Source of the DNA: Rhizobium sullae
Lineage (GTDB): Bacteria; Pseudomonadota; Alphaproteobacteria; Rhizobiales; Rhizobiaceae
Reading direction: 5' to 3'
Assembly (NCBI RefSeq): GCF_025200715.1
Contig: NZ_CP104144.1
Span: 1,736,001-1,800,000 of the forward strand
Length of the DNA: 64,000 bases
Under the pieces are notes generated by a model. That model saw only the letters and a list, made by a program, of their open reading frames with translations, did no database searches and had not been told where the DNA came from. The position numbers were made by a program, and so were the translations under genes. Positions 8,372 to 15,621 of the stretch are shown one piece after another (position 1 is the stretch's first letter; the number at the start of each line of letters is the position of its first letter).

Positions 8372-9292
8372 TTACTTGCCGGAATCCACCAGTCCCTTGG
8401 TAAACCAGCGTTGCATGAGGAGAATGACGGCTGCCGGCGGCAGCATGACGAAGAGAGCAGCGCTCATGGCGATGTTCCACGCAGGCACCGAATCCGACAC
8501 CGGGACCAGCTCCTTGAGACCCAGAATTGCAGTCGCCATGTTCTTGTCGGTGGTAAAGAGCAGCGGCCAGAGATACTGGTTCCAGCCATAGAGAAAGAGG
8601 ATGATTGCAAGTGCCGCAATGTTGGCGGTGGAAAGCGGCAGCAGCACATCCTTGAAGAATTTAAGGGGGCCCGCGCCATCGAGTTTCGCCGCCTCGCAGA
8701 GCTCCTCAGGCACGGTCAGGAAGAACTGGCGAAAGAGAAATGTCGCCGACGCGGAGGCAATCAGCGGCAGGATCAGGCCGCCATACGTGTTCACCATGTT
8801 CCACTTCAGGGATGTTTCAATACTGTAGCCGGTCAGAGCCTGTACCAGGCCGGAAAGACCGGTGATCCCCGAAAGCCAGCGGATGGGACCGGCGGCGTCA
8901 GCGACGGCCTCGTAAGTCGGGATGATGCGGACTTCCACCGGCAGCATCAAAGAAACGAAAATCAGCCAGAATGCGGTCATGCGGAATGGAAAACGGAAAT
9001 AGGTCACGGCAAAAGCCGCAATCAGCGAAATTGCCAGCTTGCCGATGACGATCCCGCCCGTAACGATGATCGAGTTGACGAAAAGCCGCGCAAAGTCGCC
9101 CTGCTTCCAGGCGATTGCGACATTCTCGATAAAATGCGAGCCCGGTACGAGCGGGAAAGGAGCCTGCTGGACCTCTTCCAGCGTGAGCGATCCTGCCACG
9201 AAGGCAAAGTAGAGCGGCAAGCATACGAAAGCGGCGCCAACCAGCAAGACGGCGTGACAGAAGATCGAAAGGCCGAGATTGCGTTCATCCAT
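8372..9292 (-). CDS. ugpE: sn-glycerol-3-phosphate/glycerophosphodiester ABC transporter permease UgpE
   Basis: 306 residues with six predicted membrane segments. The permease EAA loop reads EELCEAAKLDGAGPLKFF followed by DVLLPLS, the site that contacts the ATPase. The N-terminal CHAVLLVGAAFVCLPLYFA helix and the FVSLMLPVEVRIIPTY segment are typical of the MalG/UgpE group. It works with UgpA in the inner membrane, fed by UgpB and powered by UgpC. The start at 9292 is 2 bp after the ugpA stop, so the two are coupled. Confidence 0.88.
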   Translation of the reverse strand: MDERNLGLSIFCHAVLLVGAAFVCLPLYFAFVAGSLTLEEVQQAPFPLVPGSHFIENVAIAWKQGDFARLFVNSIIVTGGIVIGKLAISLIAAFAVTYFRFPFRMTAFWLIFVSLMLPVEVRIIPTYEAVADAAGPIRWLSGITGLSGLVQALTGYSIETSLKWNMVNTYGGLILPLIASASATFLFRQFFLTVPEELCEAAKLDGAGPLKFFKDVLLPLSTANIAALAIILFLYGWNQYLWPLLFTTDKNMATAILGLKELVPVSDSVPAWNIAMSAALFVMLPPAAVILLMQRWFTKGLVDSGK

Positions 9293-9294
9293 GG

Positions 9295-10287
9295 CTACAC
9301 CTGATAATTGACCTTGCGCTCGAGCGCGCGGAACTGAAGGACGGTGAAAAGAACCGCGACGATCATCAAGATCACCGACTGGGCAGCTGACGAACCCAGA
9401 TCGAGCTGCACAAACCCGTCCTGATAAACCTTATAGACGAGGCTGTTCGTGGCGCCCGCCGGCCCGCCGCGCGTAACGGCATCGATGATGCCGAAGGTTT
9501 CGAAGAGGCCGTAGACGAAGTTCATGACGGCCAGGAAGAATACCGTCGGCGAGGCAAGCGGCAGGGAAATGGTGAAGAACCGCCGAACGGGTCCTGCGCC
9601 ATCAAGCTTGGCAGCCTCCAGCAGCGAGGCTGGAACGGCGAGCAATGCGGCGACCAGGAAAATATAATCATAGCAGACGTTCTTCCAGATCGACGCAATC
9701 GTCACCAGAAGCTGTGCATCGAACGGTCGCCTGTTCGGATCCCAGGCGATGCCCAGAGCATGCAAGAACTGTGCGACCGGACCGACAGCCGGATTGAAGA
9801 GAAAGGCCCAAAGCACGCCGGATATGACAGGCGCGATCGCATAGGGCAGCAGGATGATGCTCTTGTAGATGCCGCGACCGCGGATGACAAAATCGGTCGC
9901 GAATGCAAAGAGCCCCGCAAGGCTAAGCGTCGCGATATTCTGGAGGAGCGTGAACCAGAGGGTAAAGACGGCGCTGCTTCTATATTCCGGGCTTGCAAGC
10001 AGCATCCGAAAATTCTTCAGCCCGACGAAGATCTGCAGCCCGCCGAACGGGTCGACCTGCACGAAGGCGAGCGACAGTGCCTTGTAGGAGGGAATGAAGA
10101 AAAAGAAGAGCAGGATCAACAACTGCGGCGCAACGAGCAGGCCCGCAAGCCAGGGCTTGTTGAAATGCGCGGCCTTGAGACCCGCTTCCGGCGCGCGCGC
10201 TGTTGCCAGGCCGGAAAATGGCCTTCCCAGGATGCGGAGGCGCCGTGCAGCGCCTCCGATTACCTGCACGGGATTACTTTCCCGCAT
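9295..10287 (-). CDS. ugpA: sn-glycerol-3-phosphate/glycerophosphodiester ABC transporter permease UgpA
   Basis: About 330 residues with six membrane helices. The first is LLVAPQLLILLFFFFIPSY and the EAA loop is LLEAAKLDGAGPVRRFFTI. It pairs with UgpE as the membrane channel. The ATG at 10287 overlaps the last 14 bp of ugpB; a GTG at 10269 is an alternative that would remove six residues. The longer open frame upstream is antisense to ugpB reading and lacks homology. The order ugpB-ugpA-ugpE-GDPD-HAD on the minus strand is a standard operon, with ugpC placed divergently. Confidence 0.88.
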   Translation of the reverse strand: MRESNPVQVIGGAARRLRILGRPFSGLATARAPEAGLKAAHFNKPWLAGLLVAPQLLILLFFFFIPSYKALSLAFVQVDPFGGLQIFVGLKNFRMLLASPEYRSSAVFTLWFTLLQNIATLSLAGLFAFATDFVIRGRGIYKSIILLPYAIAPVISGVLWAFLFNPAVGPVAQFLHALGIAWDPNRRPFDAQLLVTIASIWKNVCYDYIFLVAALLAVPASLLEAAKLDGAGPVRRFFTISLPLASPTVFFLAVMNFVYGLFETFGIIDAVTRGGPAGATNSLVYKVYQDGFVQLDLGSSAAQSVILMIVAVLFTVLQFRALERKVNYQV

Positions 10288-11632
10288 GGAGCTGCTCGTA
10301 TTGGCGAAGGATCTGATTTCCGCGGGAAGCCGCTGAATCAAGCGCCTGCTGGGCCGTCTTTTGGCCAGTCCAGACCCCTTGAATCTCTTCGACAAGAAGC
10401 GCCATCGACTGGTTGTGATTGCCGAAACGGAAGCCGCGGGAATTATCGTCCGGCGTGCCCCTGGAAAGCTGCAGAATGGCGATCTCGCGCGTCGGATGCT
10501 CCTTGTAATAGCCTTCCGCCTTGGCCTGCTCGTAGGCTGCGTTGGTGACCGGCACATACCCCGTCTGCTTGCTCCACCAGACCTGTGTCTTCGGTGAAGC
10601 GACGAAATTCAGGAACGCTGCTGCACCTTTATATTCGTCCTCGGATTTCCCCTTGAGCACCCAGAGCGCGCCGCCGCCGATCGTGCTGTTCTTCGGTTCG
10701 ATACCCTTCTCGTGCGGAAGGAAGGTCGCGCTCCATTTGAATTTTGCGCCCGCCTCCACCGCGGCATGCGCGGCCGTCGACGCGACATAGGTCGAGCAGG
10801 TGCCCGAGATGAAGAGCTGGTCTGGAGACAGTCCCTGGCCGGCGATCTGCAACACGCCATCGTCCATCCACTTTTTCAAGCGTTCCACCTGACCGACGAT
10901 CAGCGGGCTCTTATTGAAGACGAACTCGGTATCCAGCCCGCCAAAACCGTTGGCTTTGGTGCCGTACGGTTGGTCCTGGATGGCCGCATAATTCTCGATC
11001 AGGCTCCAGTAGAAGTCATTGGCGAGCGCCATCTGGCATTTCGAGATGCCTTTTTCCTTGATCGTATAAAGCTGCTTTTCAACTTCCTGCCACGTTTCGC
11101 CCGGTTTTTCGAAGCCGGCCGCCTTGAACTGCTCGGCATTGTACCAGAAGATTGGAGTCGAACTGTTGAACGGCATCGCGGCCGGCTTGCCATTGATGAG
11201 ATAGAAGCCCGCAACGGGTGCAACAAAATCGTTCCAATTGATCTTGAAGCCTTCCCGTTCCATGAGTTCAGGGACCGGAACAACCGCGCCGGACCGGTAC
11301 ATGGTCTGGAAGCCGCGTTCGGCAGCCTGGATCAAAACAGGCTGCTGGCCAACGCGATAGGCCGCAACCATCGCAGCCATGGTTTCCTCATAGTTGCCCT
11401 TGCTGACGCCGACGACCTCATACTTGTCCTGAGAGGCGTTGAAATCGGAGATCAGCTGTTTGGTGATCTCGGCAAGCCGGCCGTTGGCCGCATTCCACCA
11501 TTCGACCTTGACCCGATCTGCGGCGAGCGCATCTCCAGCAATCTGCAAGCCTAAGACCAGCGCTGCGGCACCAGCCGCAACGGTTTTGAAGGCCCTCCCG
11601 AGCGGGCCGTTTTCTAAAGACTTATCTGTCAT
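10274..11632 (-). CDS. ugpB: glycerol-3-phosphate/glycerophosphodiester-binding periplasmic protein UgpB
   Basis: 452 residues: a signal peptide (GLQIAGDALA), then the solute-binding fold. Recognisable UgpB blocks are VEWWNAANGRLAEI, KYEVVGVSKGNYEETMAA, NGKPAAMPFNSSTPIFWYN, TIGGGALWVL and GVWTGQKTAQQALDSA near the C-terminus. Their order and spacing match the E. coli protein as remembered. It captures glycerol-3-phosphate or glycerophosphodiesters such as glycerophosphocholine in the periplasm; which one cannot be told here. It is first in the minus-strand operon and diverges from ugpC across a 153-bp control region. Confidence 0.9.
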   Translation of the reverse strand: MTDKSLENGPLGRAFKTVAAGAAALVLGLQIAGDALAADRVKVEWWNAANGRLAEITKQLISDFNASQDKYEVVGVSKGNYEETMAAMVAAYRVGQQPVLIQAAERGFQTMYRSGAVVPVPELMEREGFKINWNDFVAPVAGFYLINGKPAAMPFNSSTPIFWYNAEQFKAAGFEKPGETWQEVEKQLYTIKEKGISKCQMALANDFYWSLIENYAAIQDQPYGTKANGFGGLDTEFVFNKSPLIVGQVERLKKWMDDGVLQIAGQGLSPDQLFISGTCSTYVASTAAHAAVEAGAKFKWSATFLPHEKGIEPKNSTIGGGALWVLKGKSEDEYKGAAAFLNFVASPKTQVWWSKQTGYVPVTNAAYEQAKAEGYYKEHPTREIAILQLSRGTPDDNSRGFRFGNHNQSMALLVEEIQGVWTGQKTAQQALDSAASRGNQILRQYEQLHAGK

Positions 11633-11728
11633 CTCGTTTTCCTCTCCATCGCCTGCTGTTTGTGAACCGGTTTTGTCGGCCGCGGCTGACCCCTCCCAAG
11701 GTGGCGATGAAAACAGGTTAGGGGCGAC

Positions 11729-11762
11729 TTGTTACAAATGTCAATAGCGTGTTACAAATGTA
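11729..11762. promoter_or_regulatory. paired direct repeats, candidate SorC operator between ugpB and ugpC
   Basis: TGTTACAAATG occurs at 11730-11740 and again at 11750-11760, centres 20 bp (two helical turns) apart, so a dimer or tetramer could bind one face of the DNA. It lies 24 nt before the ugpC start and about 100 bp before ugpB, in the only intergenic space able to serve both. SorC-family regulators bind repeated sites near their target promoters, and a sorC gene follows ugpC. The match of this regulator to this site is inference. Confidence 0.5.
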
Positions 11763-11785
11763 TGACAGGCGCACGGGAGGAACGA

Positions 11786-12832
11786 ATGGCAGCCATAGAA
11801 CTGATCGATCTGAAGAAGAATTACGGGCAGGTTCCAGCGGTCAAGGGCGTCAACCTGACAGTCGCCGACGGCGAAATGATCGTGCTTGTCGGACCTTCGG
11901 GCTGCGGGAAGTCGACGCTTTTAAGGATGATTGCCGGCCTTGAGAGCATCAGTTCCGGGCATTTGCGCATCGCCGGAACCGACGTCAGCAATGTCGAGCC
12001 AGCAAAGCGCGATATCGCGATGGTTTTCCAGAACTACGCGCTTTACCCGCACATGACGGTTCGTCAGAACCTCGAGTATGGATTGAAAAATCGTCGCGTC
12101 GCGCGCGTCGAAATCGACCGGCGCATTGCCGAAACCGCAGCGATCCTGGAAATCGGCGCTTTGCTCGATCGCCGTCCACGGCAACTGTCAGGCGGGCAGC
12201 GCCAGCGCGTTGCAATGGGCCGGGCAATCGTGCGCAATCCGACCGCTTTCCTCTTTGACGAGCCGCTTTCGAACCTCGACGCGAAGCTGCGCGTGCAGAT
12301 GCGGGTGGAAATCCGGCGCCTGCAGCGGCGGCTGAAGACGACAAGCCTCTACGTGACGCACGACCAGCTGGAAGCAATGACGCTCGCTGACCGTCTGGTC
12401 GTCATGAATGGCGGACGGATCGAACAGATCGGGACACCGATCGAAGTCTATCAGCGCCCGGAAACGCTCTTCGTCGCAGGCTTCATCGGATCGCCGCCGA
12501 TGAACTTCATCGACGTTGGAACGAACGGCACCATTGCGACGGACGAGCTCGCTATGACCGCCGACGCCGATATGATCGGCATTCGTCCAAGTGCCATCAG
12601 GCTCGGCGAAACCACCTCGCCTGCCCTTCGTTTCAAGGGCACGGTCGAACTCGTCGAAACGGTGGGCGACGAGAACCATGTCCATCTGCGCCTCAACGAT
12701 GCGAAGGACGAACTGATTGTCGCAAGCATTCCGGGCGACCAGAGAATTTCCGACGGTGAGACGGTTTTGTGCTTCGCGCTGGAAGACAGTCTGCACCTTT
12801 TCAACAGCGCGACAGGCCGGCGGGTCAACTAA
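11786..12832 (+). CDS. ugpC: glycerol-3-phosphate ABC transporter ATP-binding protein UgpC
   Basis: 348 residues from ATG at 11786 (GGGAGG 6 nt before); upstream in-frame starts lie inside the repeated operator and are rejected. Walker A GPSGCGKST is at residues 36-44, followed by Q-loop MVFQNYALYPHM, signature LSGGQRQRVAMGRAI, Walker B FLFDEPLSNLD and H-loop VTHDQLEAMT. The C-terminal quarter is the MalK/UgpC-type regulatory TOBE domain (GSPPMNFIDV onward). It energises the UgpA/UgpE channel. Placed divergently from ugpBAE, followed by the SorC regulator 97 bp later. Confidence 0.88.
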   Translation: MAAIELIDLKKNYGQVPAVKGVNLTVADGEMIVLVGPSGCGKSTLLRMIAGLESISSGHLRIAGTDVSNVEPAKRDIAMVFQNYALYPHMTVRQNLEYGLKNRRVARVEIDRRIAETAAILEIGALLDRRPRQLSGGQRQRVAMGRAIVRNPTAFLFDEPLSNLDAKLRVQMRVEIRRLQRRLKTTSLYVTHDQLEAMTLADRLVVMNGGRIEQIGTPIEVYQRPETLFVAGFIGSPPMNFIDVGTNGTIATDELAMTADADMIGIRPSAIRLGETTSPALRFKGTVELVETVGDENHVHLRLNDAKDELIVASIPGDQRISDGETVLCFALEDSLHLFNSATGRRVN

Positions 12833-12929
12833 CTGAGATGCGCGCAAAAATCACCGAGCCACGGCAATTGACAAGAGCGGCCAATCTGGTGCCCATAGCG
12901 GCGAAAGCAGAAGTTGTAAGAGCGGTCCG

Positions 12930-13934
12930 ATGACACAGGCAAAAGCGGCCGGCGCGCCAGCTGCACTTCCCGACGAACAGATGCAGGTTCGTGTGGTGTG
13001 GCTCTACTTCATGGAGGGGCGCACTCAAGGCGAGATTGCCGACGCGCTTTCCACCAACCGGCTTCGTGTCAACAAGATCATCGCCGAAGCCCGCCGCTCC
13101 GGCCTTGTGACGATCACCTTGAATTCGCGGCTCACAACCTGTGTCGAACTTGAGCAGAAGCTGATTTCGGAGTTTTCGCTGAGCCGGGCCATCATCGTGC
13201 CAACGCCGGCAGATCCCGATCTGATACCGGTGCTGCTCGGTCAGGCAACGGCGGACTATATCGCCCAGCTGCTCAACAATAGCAAACTGTCGGGGATTGG
13301 CGTCGGCTGGGGAGCCACACTGCGCGAAATGGTGCGTCACATGCCGTCCATGCGCCGGCCCGATGTCTGCGTGAATTCGGTGATGGGCGGACTGACGCAC
13401 GGGATCGAGATCAACACGTTCGACATCGCAAGCGACCTTGCCCGTCAATTGAACGCGCAATGCGCCTATCTTGCGGCTCCCATTTACGCCGGCAGCCCGG
13501 AATCCAGAACGGCAATCGTAACGCAGGACGTATTCCAGGCCGCTTTCCGGCAGATTGCAGCAAACGATCTTGTCGTGCTCAGCATCGGAGATATGAGCGA
13601 GCGCTCACTTCTGATGCGCTACGGCCTGCCGCAGGACGTTACAATCGACGAGCTTGTCGCCGCCGGCGCTTGTGGCGATGTTCTGGCGCAATTCATCGAC
13701 AGGAACGGAACCCCGATCGATCACCCGCTCAATCGAAGAGCGATCGCGCCGCCGCTGGAAGCGCTGCGCAAGATTCCGAACGTTGTTTTCGCCTCGGGCG
13801 GTATCAACAAAGTCGAGGCCATTGCCGCTGTCCTCTTGTCTGGACTTGGAACCGTCCTCGTCTGCGACGAAGATACGGCGCGCGCAGCTCTTTCGCTGGC
13901 AGCTCGCGCGGGATCGCCCGCGGAGTTGTCATGA
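12930..13934 (+). CDS. SorC-family transcriptional regulator
   Basis: 334 residues. The N-terminal winged-helix domain is seen in VVWLYFMEGRTQGEIADAL, then STNRLRVNKIIAEARRSGLV (residues about 25-65). The rest is the sugar-phosphate-isomerase-like effector domain with IGVGWGATLREM, LAAPIYAG, DLVVLSIGDMS and GAVGD-like GACGDVL, ending VVFASGGINKVEAIAAVL. SorC regulators sense a sugar or polyol phosphate. Given the neighbours, glycerol-3-phosphate or a related ester is the natural candidate. It probably controls both ugpC and the divergent ugpBAE operon. A second copy of its last 110 bp lies at 27268-27378. Confidence 0.88.
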   Translation: MTQAKAAGAPAALPDEQMQVRVVWLYFMEGRTQGEIADALSTNRLRVNKIIAEARRSGLVTITLNSRLTTCVELEQKLISEFSLSRAIIVPTPADPDLIPVLLGQATADYIAQLLNNSKLSGIGVGWGATLREMVRHMPSMRRPDVCVNSVMGGLTHGIEINTFDIASDLARQLNAQCAYLAAPIYAGSPESRTAIVTQDVFQAAFRQIAANDLVVLSIGDMSERSLLMRYGLPQDVTIDELVAAGACGDVLAQFIDRNGTPIDHPLNRRAIAPPLEALRKIPNVVFASGGINKVEAIAAVLLSGLGTVLVCDEDTARAALSLAARAGSPAELS

Positions 13935-14103
13935 GATGCATCGGCCCCTAGCGCCCGCGGAACCGAAAAGGGCATTGTGACCTTCACCTAACGTGCGAAC
14001 CGCGCGCACCGTTGGTCTTCGCCACAGATCCCTAACGCGTTTTGGTTACCGCGGCTTTGACATGTTGGAGCTGTGACGATCGACAAGAACCGTATCTAAG
14101 CAA

Positions 14104-14145
14104 GTTGGTCAACCCTTGACCAACCCAGTGTATCACCCTTATCCT
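14104..14145 (+). promoter_or_regulatory. vapB promoter with inverted-repeat operator over the -35 box
   Basis: A perfect inverted repeat, GTTGGTCAA / TTGACCAAC with a CCC spacer, covers 14104-14124. Its right arm contains TTGACC (14116-14121), a near-consensus -35. TATCCT at 14140-14145 lies 18 bp downstream as the -10. The antitoxin gene starts 62 nt later. Antitoxins of VapB/Phd type repress their own operon by binding such palindromes, so this is the expected autoregulatory operator. The 272-bp space between the sorC stop and vapB holds nothing else that I recognise. Confidence 0.65.
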
Positions 14146-14206
14146 TTCCTAAAATGAAGCGCGTCGTTGGCAGATCCGCTGGGCGCAATCGTCAGGGAGA
14201 GCCCGC

Positions 14207-14449
14207 ATGGCCGTCAACGTCAAAGTCGCCGAAGCAAAGACACATCTGTCGGAGCTGCTTTCCAAGGTGGAAGCCGGCGAAGAGGTCATCATCTCGCGCG
14301 GCAACACGCCTGTGGCCCGCCTCTCCCGCATTCGCCGCGAAAACGACGTTGATGCACTGATCGCCGAGATCAAGGCCCAACGCGCCGGCCGGCCGCACAC
14401 AACGCAGGATGAAATTCGTCAGTGGCGGGACGAAGGCCGCCGCTACTGA
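14207..14449 (+). CDS. vapB: type II antitoxin, Phd/YefM-like (VapB)
   Basis: 80 residues. The N-terminal Phd/YefM fold reads VKVAEAKTHLSELLSKVEAG, then EEVIISRGNTPVARL, the DNA-binding part. The C-terminal tail (AQRAGRPHTTQDEIRQWRDEG) would wrap the toxin. ATG at 14207 follows AGGGAG. The stop codon overlaps the toxin start (TGATG), so translation is coupled. It neutralises the PIN-domain RNase encoded next and represses the operon through the palindrome upstream. Confidence 0.87.
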   Translation: MAVNVKVAEAKTHLSELLSKVEAGEEVIISRGNTPVARLSRIRRENDVDALIAEIKAQRAGRPHTTQDEIRQWRDEGRRY

Positions 14450-14868
14450 TGTCGTTTATTCTCGACGCCTCCATTGCCGCAGCCTGGTTTCTCCCCGACG
14501 AACAGCACGAAGCCACCGATCAGCTGATGTCCAATCTGCGCTCGACAGTCGGCTTCGTGCCCAGTCTTTTTTGGTTCGAGACTCGCAATCTCTTTCTCAT
14601 GGCCGAACGACGCGGCCGACTGCGGCGAGGAGAAGCGCTGCTGGTAATGACCCAACTGCGAGCCCTATCGATCGAAGACGCCGGCTCGGGCGGTGACGGG
14701 CGGGTGCTCGAGCTGGCCAACCGGCACAGCCTGAGCGGCTATGATGCCAGCTATCTCGCATTGGCGCTGGCGCAGGGGATATCTTTGGCAACTGCAGACC
14801 GCAAGATGGCAGCCGCAGCTCGGATCGAAGGAGTGACTGTCCTTGGCCCGCTCGAGAACGAACATTAA
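14449..14868 (+). CDS. vapC: type II toxin, PIN-domain ribonuclease (VapC)
   Basis: 139 residues from ATG at 14449, overlapping the antitoxin stop. PIN-domain acidic residues are seen in FILDASIAAAWF (first Asp), FWFETRNLFL (Glu), LSGYDASYLALAL (Asp) and ATADRKM (Asp), the four-acid Mg site of VapC enzymes, which cut initiator tRNA or rRNA. The length is typical. The pair looks intact. Confidence 0.88.
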   Translation: MSFILDASIAAAWFLPDEQHEATDQLMSNLRSTVGFVPSLFWFETRNLFLMAERRGRLRRGEALLVMTQLRALSIEDAGSGGDGRVLELANRHSLSGYDASYLALALAQGISLATADRKMAAAARIEGVTVLGPLENEH

Positions 14869-14989
14869 GACTCGATCTGATCTGAACGCGCGCCGAAGCG
14901 TCAAGGTTGACGGTCATGCTGCTGCCCCTACACGTCAGGACGAACGGGCGCCTGCCACAGTGCATCGCTTGCGTCGATCCTCGCGGACG

Positions 14990-15256
14990 TCATCGTTGTG
15001 CACCCGATGTGTCGATCTTTTCCGCAAGCCAGATCTTGATGAGCGACTGATAAGGAACGTCGCGCTTGCTGGCTGCGACCTTGATCCGCTCAAGCAGCGC
15101 ATTCGGTAGTCGTAGCGAGATCGATGTGGAGGATGGTTTCAGGTTCGGCAGACGAACACGCTCTGCCTTGCTCCAGTCGGTATGATCGTCGGAATCCTGG
15201 CTTTCCCAGAAGGCGCGTTCTTCTGCTTCCGTCTTGAACCCGAATTCCTCTGGCAC
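14990..15256 (-). CDS. orphan BrnA/CopG-type antitoxin
   Basis: 88 residues beginning at a GTG (15256). The front reads EEFGFKTEAEERAFWESQDS, then DHTDWSKAERVRLPNLKPS; the back is the ribbon-helix-helix ISLRLPNALLERIKVAASKR, then DVPYQSLIKIWLAEKI. This is the COG5304/BrnA-like pattern. In complete systems a BrnT toxin gene sits just upstream. Here the upstream 180 bp contain no toxin frame, only the sigma-54 control region of the next operon. It may be a solitary regulator or a remnant. The GTG has only a weak GGGA before it, so the exact start is uncertain. Confidence 0.72.
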   Translation of the reverse strand: MPEEFGFKTEAEERAFWESQDSDDHTDWSKAERVRLPNLKPSSTSISLRLPNALLERIKVAASKRDVPYQSLIKIWLAEKIDTSGAQR

Positions 15257-15335
15257 ATTCCCAATGACGTGAACGCCGGCACATAACCGAAATAGAGGAC
15301 TGATGATTTAAGTGGCGCAAGGCGCCCAAAGGATG

Positions 15336-15352
15336 TGCAAGTGCATGCACTT
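15336..15352. promoter_or_regulatory. palindrome upstream of the sigma-54 promoter, possible activator site
   Basis: AAGTGCATGCACTT (15339-15352) is a perfect 14-bp palindrome, and GTGCA / TGCAC arms also flank it with a 6-nt spacer. It sits about 60 bp upstream of the -24 element at 15411, an ordinary distance for an enhancer-binding protein. It shares the TGCA core with NtrC sites but not their full TGCACC-N5-GGTGCA layout, so the regulator is not assigned. Confidence 0.4.
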
Positions 15353-15410
15353 TCTGCGGCGGAGGAACTCCTGCCTCGATTAATTCACGCAAAATCAATT
15401 ACTTAAAGTT

Positions 15411-15426
15411 TGGCACGGCTTTTGCT
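15411..15426 (+). promoter_or_regulatory. sigma-54 (RpoN) promoter of the guanidine operon
   Basis: TGGCACG (15411-15417), four bases, then TTGCT (15422-15426): an exact match to the -24/-12 sigma-54 consensus TGGCACG-N4-TTGCW. A start of transcription about 12 nt downstream would fall just ahead of the riboswitch. Sigma-54 is the nitrogen-limitation sigma factor, which fits an operon that releases ammonium from guanidine. An ATP-dependent activator such as NtrC would be required. Confidence 0.8.
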
Positions 15427-15442
15427 TCTCAATCTGTAGAGT

Positions 15443-15546
15443 TGGTGGCTAGGGTTCCGGCGCTTCGACAAGCGTGCTGGTCCGAGAGCTGCCACCGGTT
15501 GGGGAGACATCCCGCCGGGCACGGCGGGACAAAAGCCCGGGAGACC
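15443..15546 (+). promoter_or_regulatory. guanidine-I (ykkC) riboswitch aptamer
   Basis: The conserved ykkC elements appear in order: CTAGGGTTCCG near the 5' side, CTGGTCCGAGAGCT after the first hairpin, then GGGAGAC and, at the 3' side, ACAAAAGCCCGGGAGA. This arrangement is characteristic of the guanidine-I class, an ON switch for guanidine export or degradation genes. The genes downstream (transporter, carboxyguanidine deiminase subunits, carboxylase, allophanate hydrolase) are the classic ykkC-controlled set. Ends are approximate to about 5 nt. Confidence 0.92.
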
Positions 15547-15555
15547 TCGTTAGCC

Positions 15556-15615
15556 AAGGGATTGGCGGCGCGATGGTCCATGCCGATCCCTTTTTGAAGA
15601 AAAGCAAAAAAGGGA
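15556..15615 (+). promoter_or_regulatory. riboswitch expression platform: mutually exclusive hairpins controlling the Shine-Dalgarno
   Basis: Two helices compete. Helix A pairs AAGGGATTGGC (15556-15566) with GCCGATCCCTT (15582-15592), 11 bp including one U-G. Helix B pairs TCCCTTTTT (15587-15595) with AAAAAGGGA (15607-15615), 9 bp, and buries the AGGGA that serves the ATG at 15622. Both need 15587-15592, so only one can form: A exposes the ribosome-binding site, B hides it. Helix B is not followed by a T-run, so control is translational rather than by termination. Which state guanidine favours is inferred (ON switch, so A). Confidence 0.7.
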
Positions 15616-15621
15616 ATGTCA

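Noticed and set aside
10288..10557. Extended N-terminus of UgpA
   Set aside because: The added 90 residues lie antiparallel in frame to none of the family and overlap ugpB; the family begins near the first membrane helix.
15587..15615. Intrinsic transcription terminator after the riboswitch
   Set aside because: The stem is A/T-rich and followed by AATGTCAATG, not by a T-run; it overlaps the ribosome-binding site, so translational control is the better reading.
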